Shown here: positions 53,848-61,862 of the stretch, in pieces | Layout of the letters: each line of letters begins with the position of its first letter | Position numbering within the stretch: the first letter of the stretch is position 1 | Assembly: GCF_900107695.1 (NCBI RefSeq) | Contig: NZ_FNQP01000002.1 | Coordinates: 121,341 to 185,340, forward strand | Source: Thiothrix caldifontis | GTDB lineage: Bacteria > Pseudomonadota > Gammaproteobacteria > Thiotrichales > Thiotrichaceae | DNA: 64,000 nucleotides | Direction of reading: 5' to 3' | Program-made: the position numbers and the translations under genes | The notes under the pieces: generated by a model | Told to the model about the DNA's origin: nothing | Databases searched by the model: none | Seen by the model: the letters and a program-made list of their open reading frames with translations, nothing else

Positions 53848-53876
53848 AAAAAAGCCCGGTTTATCCGGGCTTTTTT
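53848..53876. terminator. Bidirectional terminator between the Gly/Asn-rich gene and nrdB
   Basis: AAAAAAGCCCGG-TTTAT-CCGGGCTTTTTT, symmetrical with U-tracts both ways. Confidence 0.92.
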
Positions 53877-53896
53877 ATTTCAAGCCAACAATAAGT

Positions 53897-55177
53897 TTAA
53901 TCCCACTTCAACGCCCCACCTGTCTGGTATTCGGTCACGCGGGTTTCAAAGAAGTTCTTCTCTTTGCGCATATTAGACTGCTCATCCAACCAGGGCAGTG
54001 CATTTTGCGCACCGGGAAATGGTTCAGCCATGCCCAACTGACGCGCACGCCGGTTCGCAATAAAGCGGAACTGTTCATGATGGTCTTGCTGGCTGTAGCC
54101 CAAAATCGGGGTCGGTAGGATGTACTTGGAATAGTTGATTTCGGCTGCTTCCGCCTCATCCCACATATCGCGCACCGCTTGCGGGTCGAGTGTCACGTTT
54201 TCTTCCTGCATGATTTGGCGCACCACGCGGATACCGAAGGAAGCGTGCAAGACTTCATCGCGCATAATGTATTGGAATTGCTCACCTGTGCCTTTCATCA
54301 TGCCACGCCGTTGCAGCGCAAAAATTGGCGAGAAACCGTTGTAGAACCAGCAACCTTCAAAAATCCCCGCAAAGAACGTGTATGACATCACGAAACTGTG
54401 CAAGTCATCGCGGTTTTTCAAGTCAATGTCGTGGCGCAAGGCATCGTTTAAGCGACGGTTCGCTAATTGGATTTTCGCGTTGATTTCCGGTACGACGCGG
54501 TAACGGTTATAGATTTCCACCTGATCCAAGCCGATGGTTTCGATGCAATGCTGGTATGTCCAAGTATGCAGGGCTTCTTCATAGACTTGGCGAGCTTGGT
54601 AGATTTGCAATTCCGGCGCGGTCATTTTTTCCATTACCGCCAAGCCAATATTGCGCATCGCGAGAATATCGGAAGTGGTCAAATAGGCGAGGACGTTTTC
54701 GTACACATGGCGCTCGGCGGGGCTGAGGTTGTGATGGTAGTCATGCACATCCTGCGCCATATTGATGTCGAGGGGTGTCCAGTGGTTTTTATTGGCGTTG
54801 AGGAAAAATTCCCATGCCCACGGGTATTTGAACGGGGCAAGTTGGTTGATGTCGCCACTGCCATTGATCACGCGCTTGTCAGCGCTGCTGATCGGCTGTT
54901 GAGGTTTGAAAGGCTCTGGTGCAGACGGCTGGCGGGTAGGGCTGACCGTTGGAGCGGCTTCTACAGCTCTGTGAGAAGCCGCCTCTGTTACCGTCGTTGC
55001 AAACGTCGCCGACTCCGCTGGCGATTTAATTGCGACTTGGGTTTTTGCACTGAGCTCACTTTCATCTACCTCCACAGTAGGTTCTTCAACAAACACTTCG
55101 TCAAGACTAAAAGTCGGTTGGTAGCCGTTCGTGCGTGGCACGGGCGCGGCAAGTGGGTTATCCCAATTAAGCGTCAT
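53897..55177 (-). CDS. nrdB: Ribonucleotide reductase class Ia beta subunit
   Basis: A 426-residue R2 protein. Iron ligands and radical Tyr can be placed by motif: EEALHTWTYQH (Glu, His and the radical Tyr near residue 205), GIFEGCWFYNG (Glu) and RDEVLHASFG (Glu, His). It supplies the tyrosyl radical used by NrdA. The C-terminal VTEYQTGGALKWD is the NrdA-docking tail. Residues 1-105 form a poorly ordered Pro/Ala/Thr-rich extension (SPTRQPSAPEPFKPQQP) longer than in Escherichia coli, before the conserved NHWTPLDINMAQD. It is preceded by a DNA methyltransferase gene rather than directly by nrdA. Confidence 0.93.
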   Translation of the reverse strand: MTLNWDNPLAAPVPRTNGYQPTFSLDEVFVEEPTVEVDESELSAKTQVAIKSPAESATFATTVTEAASHRAVEAAPTVSPTRQPSAPEPFKPQQPISSADKRVINGSGDINQLAPFKYPWAWEFFLNANKNHWTPLDINMAQDVHDYHHNLSPAERHVYENVLAYLTTSDILAMRNIGLAVMEKMTAPELQIYQARQVYEEALHTWTYQHCIETIGLDQVEIYNRYRVVPEINAKIQLANRRLNDALRHDIDLKNRDDLHSFVMSYTFFAGIFEGCWFYNGFSPIFALQRRGMMKGTGEQFQYIMRDEVLHASFGIRVVRQIMQEENVTLDPQAVRDMWDEAEAAEINYSKYILPTPILGYSQQDHHEQFRFIANRRARQLGMAEPFPGAQNALPWLDEQSNMRKEKNFFETRVTEYQTGGALKWD

Positions 55178-55207
55178 GATTTTACTCTCCTAAATGCTGA
55201 ATGCCAA

Positions 55208-56425
55208 CTAAACCCATCTAATTCCCTTATTTTGGGTAGATGAATCTACTAATATATTTGCCGTTACACCGGAGCGAACAGAGTTGTGGAGGATAGTTTC
55301 GCTTGCAGCGTCTGACAGCCTTCCACACCTTTCTTGAGCCAATTCAAGGTAACGCCGCGATATGTCGATACCGATGGATTTACGATTCAGGCTTTGCGCC
55401 GCTACGAGGGTTGTGCCTGTCCCGCAAAACGGGTCGAGCACGATACCCCCTTCAGGGCAGGTTGCCAATAGCGGGATACGGCACAAATCCACCGGATAGG
55501 GCGCGAAGTGTGTTTCTCGGTTTTGGGTATCTTCGGGGAGGATGTCCCACACATCACTGGGTTTGCTGCCATTGGGGTGGTATTTAAGGAAATAGAAACC
55601 CTTGTCACGTAATTCTTTGGCACGACCTGAGAGTTTTTCACTGTCCGAATGGGTGGTGCGTTGCTGCCCACGAATCACCATTCTGAAATCTGCTAAACGA
55701 CCAGCACGGACTTCTCCCAGCATAGTGTCGAGCGCGGTAAATGCTGCGGCTTTTTCAGTAGCAGAAAGTGCGGTGGAAAGCTCCAATTGACGCTTATAAC
55801 GCACGCCTGATACACCCGTCGCAGACACAATTGCGCCGTTGACCACTTTGGTTTCACGCGGTTTGGAACGAATAGCGTCAGCGTTGTAGTAGTAACCTTT
55901 AGCCTGTTGGACAAAATGAAAGACATTTTCATGCGTATTGGCGAGGCGGTCTTTGCTGTTATCCATACCGCCTTTCAGCTTGTTCCAGATAACTTCGTTG
56001 CGCAGAATCCAGCCTTGATTATCCACCAACTCAAAGACAACTCGCCAAGGGATACCGACCAACCCTTTATCGCTATAGCTATCGCCGAGATTTAGCCAGA
56101 AAGAACCTTCCGGCTTCAACACCCGCTTGATTTCGGCACAGATAGCAACCAGATTTTTCACGTAATCGCGGTAATCGGCTTCTTGACCGATACCACCATT
56201 TTCGTATTCGCGTTTGCCCCAGTAGGGGGGAGATGTCATCACGCAGTCGATGCTGGCAGATGCTAGCCCACATAAAACGTGCAAAGCATCACCATGAAAA
56301 AGCAAAGAAACAACCGACGCATTCATTTCGTATAGTGCAACCCCATCCCTGTCATGATGGGAAAAAATCCCATCGCCAACTGATAGCTGCTGAGTTAAAG
56401 TCAGAGGTCGCATCATTACTTTCAT
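55208..56425 (-). CDS. DNA methyltransferase (beta class, probably N4-cytosine), inside the nrd operon
   Basis: 405 residues. Catalytic motif TSPPYWGKREYENGG is near residue 64 and the AdoMet-binding motif DPFCGTGTTLVAAQ near 331, the beta-class order. The SPPY form is typical of m4C enzymes, though m6A cannot be excluded. No restriction endonuclease gene is adjacent, so it is either an orphan enzyme or a partial system. The start is uncertain: ATG 56425 follows the nrdA stop by 3 nt, while ATG 56326 would give the more usual short lead before the motif. It sits between nrdA and nrdB on the same strand and must be transcribed with them unless it has its own promoter. Confidence 0.88.
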   Translation of the reverse strand: MKVMMRPLTLTQQLSVGDGIFSHHDRDGVALYEMNASVVSLLFHGDALHVLCGLASASIDCVMTSPPYWGKREYENGGIGQEADYRDYVKNLVAICAEIKRVLKPEGSFWLNLGDSYSDKGLVGIPWRVVFELVDNQGWILRNEVIWNKLKGGMDNSKDRLANTHENVFHFVQQAKGYYYNADAIRSKPRETKVVNGAIVSATGVSGVRYKRQLELSTALSATEKAAAFTALDTMLGEVRAGRLADFRMVIRGQQRTTHSDSEKLSGRAKELRDKGFYFLKYHPNGSKPSDVWDILPEDTQNRETHFAPYPVDLCRIPLLATCPEGGIVLDPFCGTGTTLVAAQSLNRKSIGIDISRRYLELAQERCGRLSDAASETILHNSVRSGVTANILVDSSTQNKGIRWV

Positions 56426-56428
56426 AAG

Positions 56429-59400
56429 CTACTGGCACGCTTCGCATTCTGGATCAAGCAACGAACACGCCTTCGGTGCTTCCGACCCCACCGATACCAA
56501 ATTCGCCGCCCGCTTAATCCCCGCCACGCTATTCGCTGCCGAAGAATCATCCGAGCTAGTCTTTTCCGCGCCCGTCGCCCCCAAAGTACGCAGGTAATAG
56601 GTGGTTTTCAGCCCACGCACCCACGCCAGTTTGTACAAATTATCCAACTTCGTGCCATTCGGCTCTTTCATGTACAGGTTGAGCGATTGCCCCTGATCGA
56701 TCCATTTCTGGCGGCGGCTGGCGGCTTCGACCAACCAACGTGCGTCGATTTCAAACGCGGTGGCGTACTTGGCTTTGAGCGCGTCCGGCACGCGGTCGAG
56801 CGGTTGCAGCGAGCCATCGAAGTATTTGAGGTCGTTGATCATCACCTCATCCCACATGCCGAGTGCTTTCAAATCCTGCACCAGATACGGGTTGATGACG
56901 GTGAATTCGCCCGACAAATTGGATTTGACGAACAGGTTCTGGTAAGTCGGCTCGATGGACTGCGACACACCGCAAATGTTGGAAATGGTCGCGGTCGGCG
57001 CAATCGCCATCACGTTGGAATTGCGCATTCCCTGTGCTTTGACTTGGTTGCGCAATGCATCCCAATCCAGCGTTTGGGTGTGGTCAACGATGAAATATTC
57101 GCCGCGTTCTTCGCCCAGCAATTCCAGCGAGTCGATGGGCAGAATGCCTTTGCTCCACAGCGAGCCGTTATAACTGGGATATTTGCCGCGTTCTGCCGCG
57201 AGGTTGCTGGAGGCACGAATCGCGAAATACGACACCGCTTCCATGCTTTGATCGGCGAATTCGACCGCTTCAGTGGTAGCGTAAGCGAGGTTCATTTTGT
57301 ACAGCGCGTCTTGGAATCCCATGATCCCCATGCCGACCGGACGGTGGCGCAGGTTGGATTTCCGCGCTTGCGGCACGCTGTAGTAATTGTAGTCGATGAC
57401 GTTATCCAGCATTCGCATCGCGGTGGTCACGGTGCGTTCCAGTTTCGCCACATCCAGCTTGCCGTCGTTGACGTGCGCGGTCAGGTTGACTGAGCCAAGA
57501 TTACATACTGCAATTTCGCTGTCATTGGTGTGCAAGGTAATTTCAGTACACAAGTTGCTGGAATGCACCACACCCATGTGTTGATTGGTATAGCGCACAT
57601 TACACGGGTCTTTGAAGGTAATCCACGGATGCCCGGTTTCAAAGATCATCCCCAACATTTTGCGCCACAATTGCACCGCTGGCACTTTGCGGAATAATTT
57701 CATATCGCCGCGTGCCGCTTTGGCTTCGTATTCGGCATAACGTGCTTCAAACGCTTTACCGGTCAAGTCGTGCAAATCAGGCGCATCATCGGGGGAAAAC
57801 AGCGTCCATTCCGCTTCTGCTGCCACGCGCTTCATGAACAGGTCGGGAATCCAGTTCGCGGTATTCATGTCGTGGGTACGGCGGCGCTCGTCACCCGTGT
57901 TTTTGCGCAGTTCGAGGAAGTCTTCGATGTCGATGTGCCAAGTTTCGAGATAGGCACAGACTGCCCCCTTCCGCTTTCCGCCATTGTGCGCCAGTGCCGC
58001 CGTAGTCATGTAGGACTCGTCGCCTTCCACAATCAGATCGAATACGAATGGCAGGGTTGGAATACTTTCCACACCGCGCACACGACTAAACACGCAACCG
58101 TTGTAAGTCAGCCAGTTACGCTTGTCGATAGGCTGGCAATCCACCAGTGCCGCAATTTCTGGCACTGCGGGAATACGAATATCAAACGCCGAATCTCGTA
58201 TTTGACCAGATGTTGGAATACCTAAGCGCAAGCACTGGTAACGCATACCTTCAGCCAAGGCACGGGTAACAGTACTGAAACAAATGTCCTCATCCTGCTT
58301 AACAACAACATTGTTTTCTAGCAAGCCATGCAGCAGTGCCAGTGTTTGCGGCTGTGACAAATGGCTAAAACGACGGGCAATGCGTTTTTCACCCTGAGCA
58401 TTGTAAAAATCATCATAAACAAAAGTGAATCCAGCACCATCATTAACGACACACCCTGTCGTTGCTTCACGCACAACTTTACGTTCGCAAAGCCGCTGAA
58501 TTTCAGCATCAGACGACTGAGAACCCAGCAAAATACCGTACAGCCGTGCATCATCCACACTGAAACCATCCACCATCACCGTTTCGGTCGGGATGACTTG
58601 TGCAACATAATCACCTTTTTGCAACTGCGCTGCTTCGACCCATTCCGGCTTCACTTTGCCTTTTGCCAACCAATTAACAGTACGGTCGTTCGCCTGCTCC
58701 AACGGCACACCCCGCAGCGCGTAGAACGGATGTCCTGCGGTCACTTTCACGGGTTCAATCGAATGCTTCACATCCAGAGCTACCATTGCATCATGCTGGT
58801 TATAAACCATAGCGCGTTTGACTTCGCGGTAAGTGCCGCTGATACCCAGCACCAAATCGCCCGCTTTCACGTCACGAATGGCTTTAATGCCATCGGCGGT
58901 ATGAAGCTGCGTATCCGGTGCGAAACACTGATTCACCGCTACCGCCGTATCATTCGCCACCTTCAAAAACGGCACAACACCTTGCGACTTGCCATTCGTG
59001 CCTTTGATATGCGCCCCCATACCGCGCACCCGTGACCAGTCATTGCCCAAACCACCGGCGTATTTCGACAGCAAGGCATTGTCTTTAATCGCGTCGTAAA
59101 TCCCTTCCAAATGGTCAGGCACGGTAGTCAGGTAGCAAGACGACAATTGCGGGCGCAATGTCCCAGAGTTAAACAGCGTCGGCGTGCTGCTCATGAAATC
59201 AAAGCTGGACAGCAGGTTGTAAAACTCAATCGCGCGGTCTTCGCGCTCGACTTCGTTAATCGCCAAACCCATTGCCACGCGCATGAAGAACACCTGCGGC
59301 AACTCAAAACGCACGCCGTCATGGTGCAAGAAATAACGGTCATACAGCGTTTGCAAGCCGAGGTAAGTAAACTGCAAATCGCGTTCCGGCTTAATTGCCG

Positions 59401-60253
59401 CGCCCAGTTTCGCCAGATCGTAACGCCCCAAATCATCCGCCAAACGCTCAACCTTGACCCCGATCTGAATGGTTTTTTTCAAGACTTCCGCATAAAGCTC
59501 AACCATTTCGTGCTGGGTGGCTTCGGTATGTTGGCCTTCGAGAAAACTCAAGGCTTCGCGGCGCAAGCTATCCATCAACATCCGCGCGGCTGCTTGGGAA
59601 TAGTTGGGTTCGCGGTCAATCATCACGCGGGTGCTGATAATCAACGCGGTGGCAACTTCTTTTTCGGAAATACCGTCGTACAAATTGCGCATGGTGGCGG
59701 TCATGACTTGTTCAGCACTGACACCTTCCAAACCGTCAACAGCTTCTGCAATGATCTTGCGTAACCGATCTTCATCCAACGGTTTCAAATCGCCGGTGGC
59801 GGATTTTACGTGGATCACGTTTTCGGATTTTTTGCCTTTTTTCTTGGATTTTGACTCTTTTTCAGCACGTAACCGCGCCCGTTCGGCGCGATACAGCACG
59901 TAGCTGCGGGCAACTTTGTGTTCACCTGCCCGCATTAACGCCAATTCCACCTGGTCTTGAATATCTTCGATGTGCACCATGCCACCATCGGGGGTGCGGC
60001 GCAGCAGGGCTTCAATCACCTGTTCGGTCAGCTTGCGCACCGTGTCGTGAATGCGTGCCGAACCGGAAGCCTGACTGCCTTCCACATCGAGAAACGCTTT
60101 TGCCATCGCAATCTGAATTTTACTGCCATCGAAATCCGTAACCTGCCCGTTGCGGCGAATCACTTTGCAGGCAAATGGGTTAGCATTTGACACTGGCAGT
60201 GTCACGGAAGAGGGAGCGACTGGCTGAAAGTCTTGGGTGCTGGCGGCTGGCAT
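56429..60253 (-). CDS. nrdA: Ribonucleotide reductase class Ia alpha subunit, intein-containing precursor
   Basis: A 1274-residue precursor; without the 315-residue intein it would be 959, the length of Pseudomonas-type NrdA with N-terminal ATP-cone domains. Order: ATP-cones (VIRRNGQVTDFDGSKIQIAM; DLKPLDEDRLRKIIAEAVDG), TPTLFNSGTLRPQLSSCYL with an active-site Cys, NDTAVAVNQ (intein site, residue 442/443), GGKRKGAVCAYLETWH, HSSNLCTEITL with the thiyl radical Cys, NLGSVNL, ATISNICG and the redox tail ECEAC. It reduces ribonucleoside diphosphates. ATG 60253 follows GAGGA. If splicing fails, the enzyme would be disrupted next to the substrate site. Confidence 0.95.
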   Translation of the reverse strand: MPAASTQDFQPVAPSSVTLPVSNANPFACKVIRRNGQVTDFDGSKIQIAMAKAFLDVEGSQASGSARIHDTVRKLTEQVIEALLRRTPDGGMVHIEDIQDQVELALMRAGEHKVARSYVLYRAERARLRAEKESKSKKKGKKSENVIHVKSATGDLKPLDEDRLRKIIAEAVDGLEGVSAEQVMTATMRNLYDGISEKEVATALIISTRVMIDREPNYSQAAARMLMDSLRREALSFLEGQHTEATQHEMVELYAEVLKKTIQIGVKVERLADDLGRYDLAKLGAAIKPERDLQFTYLGLQTLYDRYFLHHDGVRFELPQVFFMRVAMGLAINEVEREDRAIEFYNLLSSFDFMSSTPTLFNSGTLRPQLSSCYLTTVPDHLEGIYDAIKDNALLSKYAGGLGNDWSRVRGMGAHIKGTNGKSQGVVPFLKVANDTAVAVNQCFAPDTQLHTADGIKAIRDVKAGDLVLGISGTYREVKRAMVYNQHDAMVALDVKHSIEPVKVTAGHPFYALRGVPLEQANDRTVNWLAKGKVKPEWVEAAQLQKGDYVAQVIPTETVMVDGFSVDDARLYGILLGSQSSDAEIQRLCERKVVREATTGCVVNDGAGFTFVYDDFYNAQGEKRIARRFSHLSQPQTLALLHGLLENNVVVKQDEDICFSTVTRALAEGMRYQCLRLGIPTSGQIRDSAFDIRIPAVPEIAALVDCQPIDKRNWLTYNGCVFSRVRGVESIPTLPFVFDLIVEGDESYMTTAALAHNGGKRKGAVCAYLETWHIDIEDFLELRKNTGDERRRTHDMNTANWIPDLFMKRVAAEAEWTLFSPDDAPDLHDLTGKAFEARYAEYEAKAARGDMKLFRKVPAVQLWRKMLGMIFETGHPWITFKDPCNVRYTNQHMGVVHSSNLCTEITLHTNDSEIAVCNLGSVNLTAHVNDGKLDVAKLERTVTTAMRMLDNVIDYNYYSVPQARKSNLRHRPVGMGIMGFQDALYKMNLAYATTEAVEFADQSMEAVSYFAIRASSNLAAERGKYPSYNGSLWSKGILPIDSLELLGEERGEYFIVDHTQTLDWDALRNQVKAQGMRNSNVMAIAPTATISNICGVSQSIEPTYQNLFVKSNLSGEFTVINPYLVQDLKALGMWDEVMINDLKYFDGSLQPLDRVPDALKAKYATAFEIDARWLVEAASRRQKWIDQGQSLNLYMKEPNGTKLDNLYKLAWVRGLKTTYYLRTLGATGAEKTSSDDSSAANSVAGIKRAANLVSVGSEAPKACSLLDPECEACQ
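57983..58927 (-). other. Intein inserted in NrdA (315 aa)
   Basis: Begins with Cys (CFAPDTQLHTADGIKAI, block A), has block B VKVTAGHPFYALRG with the TxxH motif, block F FDLIVEGDESYMTT and block G ending AALAHN. The central part has worn LAGLIDADG-type features: ARLYGILLGSQSSD, lacking the usual GDG, and TLALLHGLLENN, so endonuclease activity is doubtful. Flanking extein VNQ|GGKRKGA rejoins exactly to the conserved NrdA sequence. The +1 residue is Gly (codon GGC, 57982-57980), not Cys, Ser or Thr, which is unexpected for a standard splicing intein. Confidence 0.9.
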
Positions 60254-60337
60254 TTTTGATCCTCATGAGGCCGGAATGGCTTGACAATACTAGAAATTAT
60301 TGATTAACCACCGATGGTGGACTTCTTCTTGGTAAAT

Positions 60338-60367
60338 ACTATAGGATGTGTTTTAGCAGGTGGTCAA
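60338..60367 (-). promoter_or_regulatory. Promoter of the nrdA-methyltransferase-nrdB operon with NrdR-like site
   Basis: TTGACC (60367-60362), an 18-nt spacer and TATAGT (60343-60338) on the - strand, about 85 nt before the nrdA ATG. ACACATCCTATAGTAT, covering the -10, resembles an NrdR box with several mismatches. The rest of the 313-nt gap (60254-60566) carries the DnaA-box-like site, the CCACC-GAT-GGTGG dyad at 60309-60321, and the bufA leader. Confidence 0.6.
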
Positions 60368-60400
60368 GCACAACATCTTGTCTAAAACCTGTGAACAGCT

Positions 60401-60409
60401 TGTGGATAA
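60401..60409. promoter_or_regulatory. DnaA box (TGTGGATAA / TTATCCACA)
   Basis: A perfect match to the 9-mer DnaA box, about 35 nt upstream of the nrd -35 element. In Escherichia coli DnaA regulates nrdAB through boxes in this region; here the position suggests the same, but only one perfect box is seen. Confidence 0.55.
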
Positions 60410-60566
60410 CTAGGCTAAATCCAGCACCGGTACGGACTTAGTTACACCCCACAATCTTCCAAAAATTTTTCTAAGCTGCATCCAACTATCGCGTTTTTGC
60501 GTACAATCCCATGAACCAGATCCACTGGTTACAAAATAATCCACCTGATTTTACGGAGATTAGAGC

Positions 60567-61031
60567 ATGAATACTAAAACATCCCTGAAACTTGCTTTGG
60601 GCACAACCTTCGCAGCCGCATTGACATTGGGCGCAACCACCGCGACGGCGGAAAATCCATTCTCTGCTGACACCCTCAGCAACGGCTACATGCAACTGGC
60701 GGAAAACAAAGCAGGTGGCGAAATGAAATGTGGCGCAGGTATGTGTGGCGGCAATAAAAAATCCGATGATTGCCCTGCTGATACCGACAAAGACGGCATG
60801 GTCACCAAAGAAGAGTTCATGACCCACCACGAAAAAATGTTTACCGAAGCCGATGCCAACAAAGACGGCTCACTGGATGCTGATGAGCGCAAAGCCCTGC
60901 ACGCCAAAATGGCTGAAGGTAAATGCGGTGGTAAGGAAGGCAAATGCGGCGGTGCAAAAGCAGATGACGCCAGCGCGGCACCTGCCACCGCCGCTCCAAC
61001 AGCCCCTGCTGCTACTGAAGAAAAAAAATAA
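60567..61031 (+). CDS. EF-hand RiPP precursor of a bufferin/HvfA-type MNIO system (154 aa)
   Basis: Signal peptide of about 28 residues (ending TTATA). The mature part has KCGAGMCGG (Cys55, Cys60), then two canonical EF-hand Ca2+ loops, DTDKDGMVTKEE (72-83) and DANKDGSLDADE (96-107), then two EGKCG motifs (117-121, 124-128; Cys120 and Cys127) and a disordered Ala/Pro/Thr tail. EGKCG cysteines are the known sites of oxazolone/thioamide modification by HvfB/BufB-type MNIO enzymes, so this is the likely substrate of the next gene and may bind copper outside the cytoplasm. EF-hands in front of the core are unusual. GGAGA precedes ATG 60567. Confidence 0.85.
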   Translation: MNTKTSLKLALGTTFAAALTLGATTATAENPFSADTLSNGYMQLAENKAGGEMKCGAGMCGGNKKSDDCPADTDKDGMVTKEEFMTHHEKMFTEADANKDGSLDADERKALHAKMAEGKCGGKEGKCGGAKADDASAAPATAAPTAPAATEEKK

Positions 61032-61034
61032 GCC

Positions 61035-61862
61035 ATGCACAGCCCTAACTTACATGGGGCTGGCTTGGGTTTCCGGCGTGATCATTTGATTGCGCTGGAA
61101 CAACAAGTCCCCGACTGCATTGATTTTTTTGAAATTGCCCCCGAAAACTGGATCGGCACTGACCTTGTTAGTGCTAAACGCCTGCGAACTTTCACCGAAC
61201 GTTACCCGTTTGTGTGCCACGGACTCTCGTTATCGTTAGGTGGTTTAACTCCGCTGAATAAAGAATTGCTAACGCAACTCAAACAATTCATGCAACAGCA
61301 TAACATTCCACTGTACACCGAACATTTATCTTGGTGTTCCGATCACGGACAACTATACGATCTATTACCTATTCCCTTTACCGACGATGCTATCAAACAT
61401 ACCGTCGCCCGCATTCGTCAAACACAAGACCTGTTAGGGCAGCGAATTGGCATCGAAAACGCCTCATTCTACCTGCAAGCCCCAATCAGTGAGATGGATG
61501 AAGCAACATTCATCAACACCGTGTTGGAAGAGGCTGATTGCCTACTGCATCTGGATGTGAATAACGTCTACGTCAACAGCGTTAACCACGCTTACGACCC
61601 CTACGAATTTTTACGCAAACTGCCCAAAGAACGGGTAGTGTATCTGCACATGGCGGGGCATTATCAACAAGAACCCAACCTGCTGATCGATACCCACGGC
61701 GCTGCGGTGATTGACCCGGTATGGGAGTTATTGGATTTTACTTACACTGAGTTTGGGGTATTCCCCACATTATTAGAACGCGATTACAACATTCCAGCGT
61801 TGCAAGAACTCATCCCTGAAGTGCAACACATCGCCAGCCTGCAACGGAAACACGCCGTATGA
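61035..61862 (+). CDS. bufB: DUF692 multinuclear non-haem iron enzyme (BufB/HvfB-like)
   Basis: A 275-residue TIM-barrel enzyme of the MNIO/DUF692 family. Conserved segments: LGFRRDH near the start, DFFEIAPENWIGT, GLSLSLGGLTPLN, YTEHLSWCSDHGQLYDLLP, RIGIENASFYLQAP, LLHLDVNNVYVNS, YLHMAGHYQQ and IDTHGAAV. The His/Asp/Glu residues in these motifs bind two or three irons. Such enzymes modify cysteines in RiPP precursors. It starts 3 nt after the precursor stop and overlaps the next gene by 4 nt. Confidence 0.92.
   Translation: MHSPNLHGAGLGFRRDHLIALEQQVPDCIDFFEIAPENWIGTDLVSAKRLRTFTERYPFVCHGLSLSLGGLTPLNKELLTQLKQFMQQHNIPLYTEHLSWCSDHGQLYDLLPIPFTDDAIKHTVARIRQTQDLLGQRIGIENASFYLQAPISEMDEATFINTVLEEADCLLHLDVNNVYVNSVNHAYDPYEFLRKLPKERVVYLHMAGHYQQEPNLLIDTHGAAVIDPVWELLDFTYTEFGVFPTLLERDYNIPALQELIPEVQHIASLQRKHAV

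Noticed and set aside
57983-58927. Polymorphic-toxin or hedgehog-type HINT domain
   Set aside because: Precise placement in a conserved NrdA site and worn LAGLIDADG features identify it as an intein.
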